Assembly: GCA_025998475.1 (NCBI GenBank)
Contig: BNVZ01000020.1
Span: 1-13,921 of the forward strand
Reading direction: 5' to 3'
DNA length: 13,921 nt
From: Endomicrobiia bacterium
GTDB lineage: Bacteria > Elusimicrobiota > Endomicrobiia > Endomicrobiales > Endomicrobiaceae
A program made the position numbers and the translations under genes. This document shows, piece by piece, positions 13,460-13,921 of the stretch (its first letter is position 1; the number at the start of each line of letters is the position of its first letter). The notes beneath the pieces are model-generated. The model had not been told where the DNA came from. It made no database searches and saw nothing but the letters and a program-made list of their open reading frames with translations.

Positions 13460-13921
13460 CTAGAGCGTTACATTTTTAAACCAATATTTATTTTCTAGAT
13501 ACCACTCAACTGTTTTTCTTATACCCTGCTCTAACGACACCTTAGGAGTCCATTGCAAAAGTTTATTTGCTTTATCTATATTTGCCCATGTTGCAACTAT
13601 ATCCGCTTTGCAAAAAGGTTTATAATCGTAATCGGCAAGTTTATTTAAATTCTTTTCGATCAAATTTATCATATAACTAAGTTTATAAGGCTTGTTACCG
13701 CCAAGATTAACGACTTCAAAACCAACTTTTTTTAGAGCTTTAATTGTTCCTCTTGCAATATCTTCAACATATGTAAAATCTCTGGTCTGCGAACCATCAC
13801 CAAAAATTTCAATAGGTTTTTCTTCATCAATCCACTTAATAAATCGTATTACGCTCATATCTGGTCTTCCAGCAGGACCATAACAGTAAAATATCTTAAA
13901 ACACTTACATCAATACCATAC
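13460..13921 (-). pseudogene. NAD-dependent sugar epimerase, 3' part, frameshifted
   Basis: The C-terminal half of a GalE/UDP-glucuronate-4-epimerase-type short-chain dehydrogenase is visible, an enzyme of nucleotide-sugar supply for surface polysaccharide. The frame reads GPAGRPDMSVIRFI, then the conserved FGDGSQTRDFTYVEDIARG, NLGG and a helical end TPKVSLEQGIRKTVEWYLEN. Upstream of GPAGRPDM the family expects RYFTVYGPAGRPDM. Those residues are present but in a different frame: YGIDVSVLRYFTV is encoded from 13920 down to about 13882, and one base is missing in GTTATGG near 13881-13884. The apparent start Met at 13858 is internal. The N-terminal Rossmann motif and catalytic YxxxK lie beyond the window. 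It is a pseudogene unless the deletion is a sequencing error or is bypassed. Confidence 0.82.

Noticed and set aside
1..13921. CRISPR array
   Set aside because: Repeats present are dispersed or a two-unit tandem duplication; no short regularly spaced repeats or cas genes are seen.

Overview
The window is AT-rich, with intact housekeeping genes separated by decayed DNA: insertion-sequence (IS) remnants, a prophage scrap, frameshifted genes and transposase fragments. The tRNA genes do not encode CCA. Gene content, AT bias and heavy pseudogenisation suggest a host-restricted bacterium undergoing genome reduction. The gene set reminds me most of Elusimicrobia/Endomicrobium-type endosymbionts, but that is an inference from memory.

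Layout. 1-125: one end of an IS5-like element. 381-1690, minus strand: a prophage remnant. It has a good sigma70-type promoter (1660-1688), about 450 nt of strongly folded non-coding RNA, a degenerate tRNA-Cys-like gene, a 54-aa ORF and the N-terminal part of a terminase large subunit with its Walker A motif. 1721-2329: a decayed IS5-family element with 22-bp perfect inverted ends (counting flanking TTAA) and a tandemly duplicated right end. 2488-7523, minus strand: a compact run of pflX-like radical SAM gene, active M16 peptidase, inactive M16 partner, CCA-adding enzyme and tRNA-Gly(CCC). 7598-7670: tRNA-Arg(CCG). 7805-8350: another IS5-like deletion derivative abutting a fragment of a different, zinc-ribbon transposase. 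8592-13272, plus strand: ctpA (S41 protease), a 146-aa membrane-anchored protein, tsaD and a dusB-like gene. About 560 bp of decayed sequence lies inside this run, as does a second zinc-ribbon transposase fragment. 13460-13921, minus strand: the 3' part of an NAD-dependent sugar epimerase gene with a visible one-base frameshift.

How the genes fit together. Three products act on tRNA: the CCA-adding enzyme, TsaD (t6A37) and the dihydrouridine synthase. The two canonical tRNA genes need CCA addition. The M16 pair looks like a heterodimer with one catalytic and one non-catalytic subunit. CtpA is a periplasmic processing protease, and the 146-aa neighbour may also act in the envelope.

The features most worth a second look are the folded RNA locus in the prophage remnant, the IS5-like derivatives that retain a 125-bp end and a small conserved ORF, and the long G homopolymers, one of which lies between a Shine-Dalgarno sequence and its start codon.
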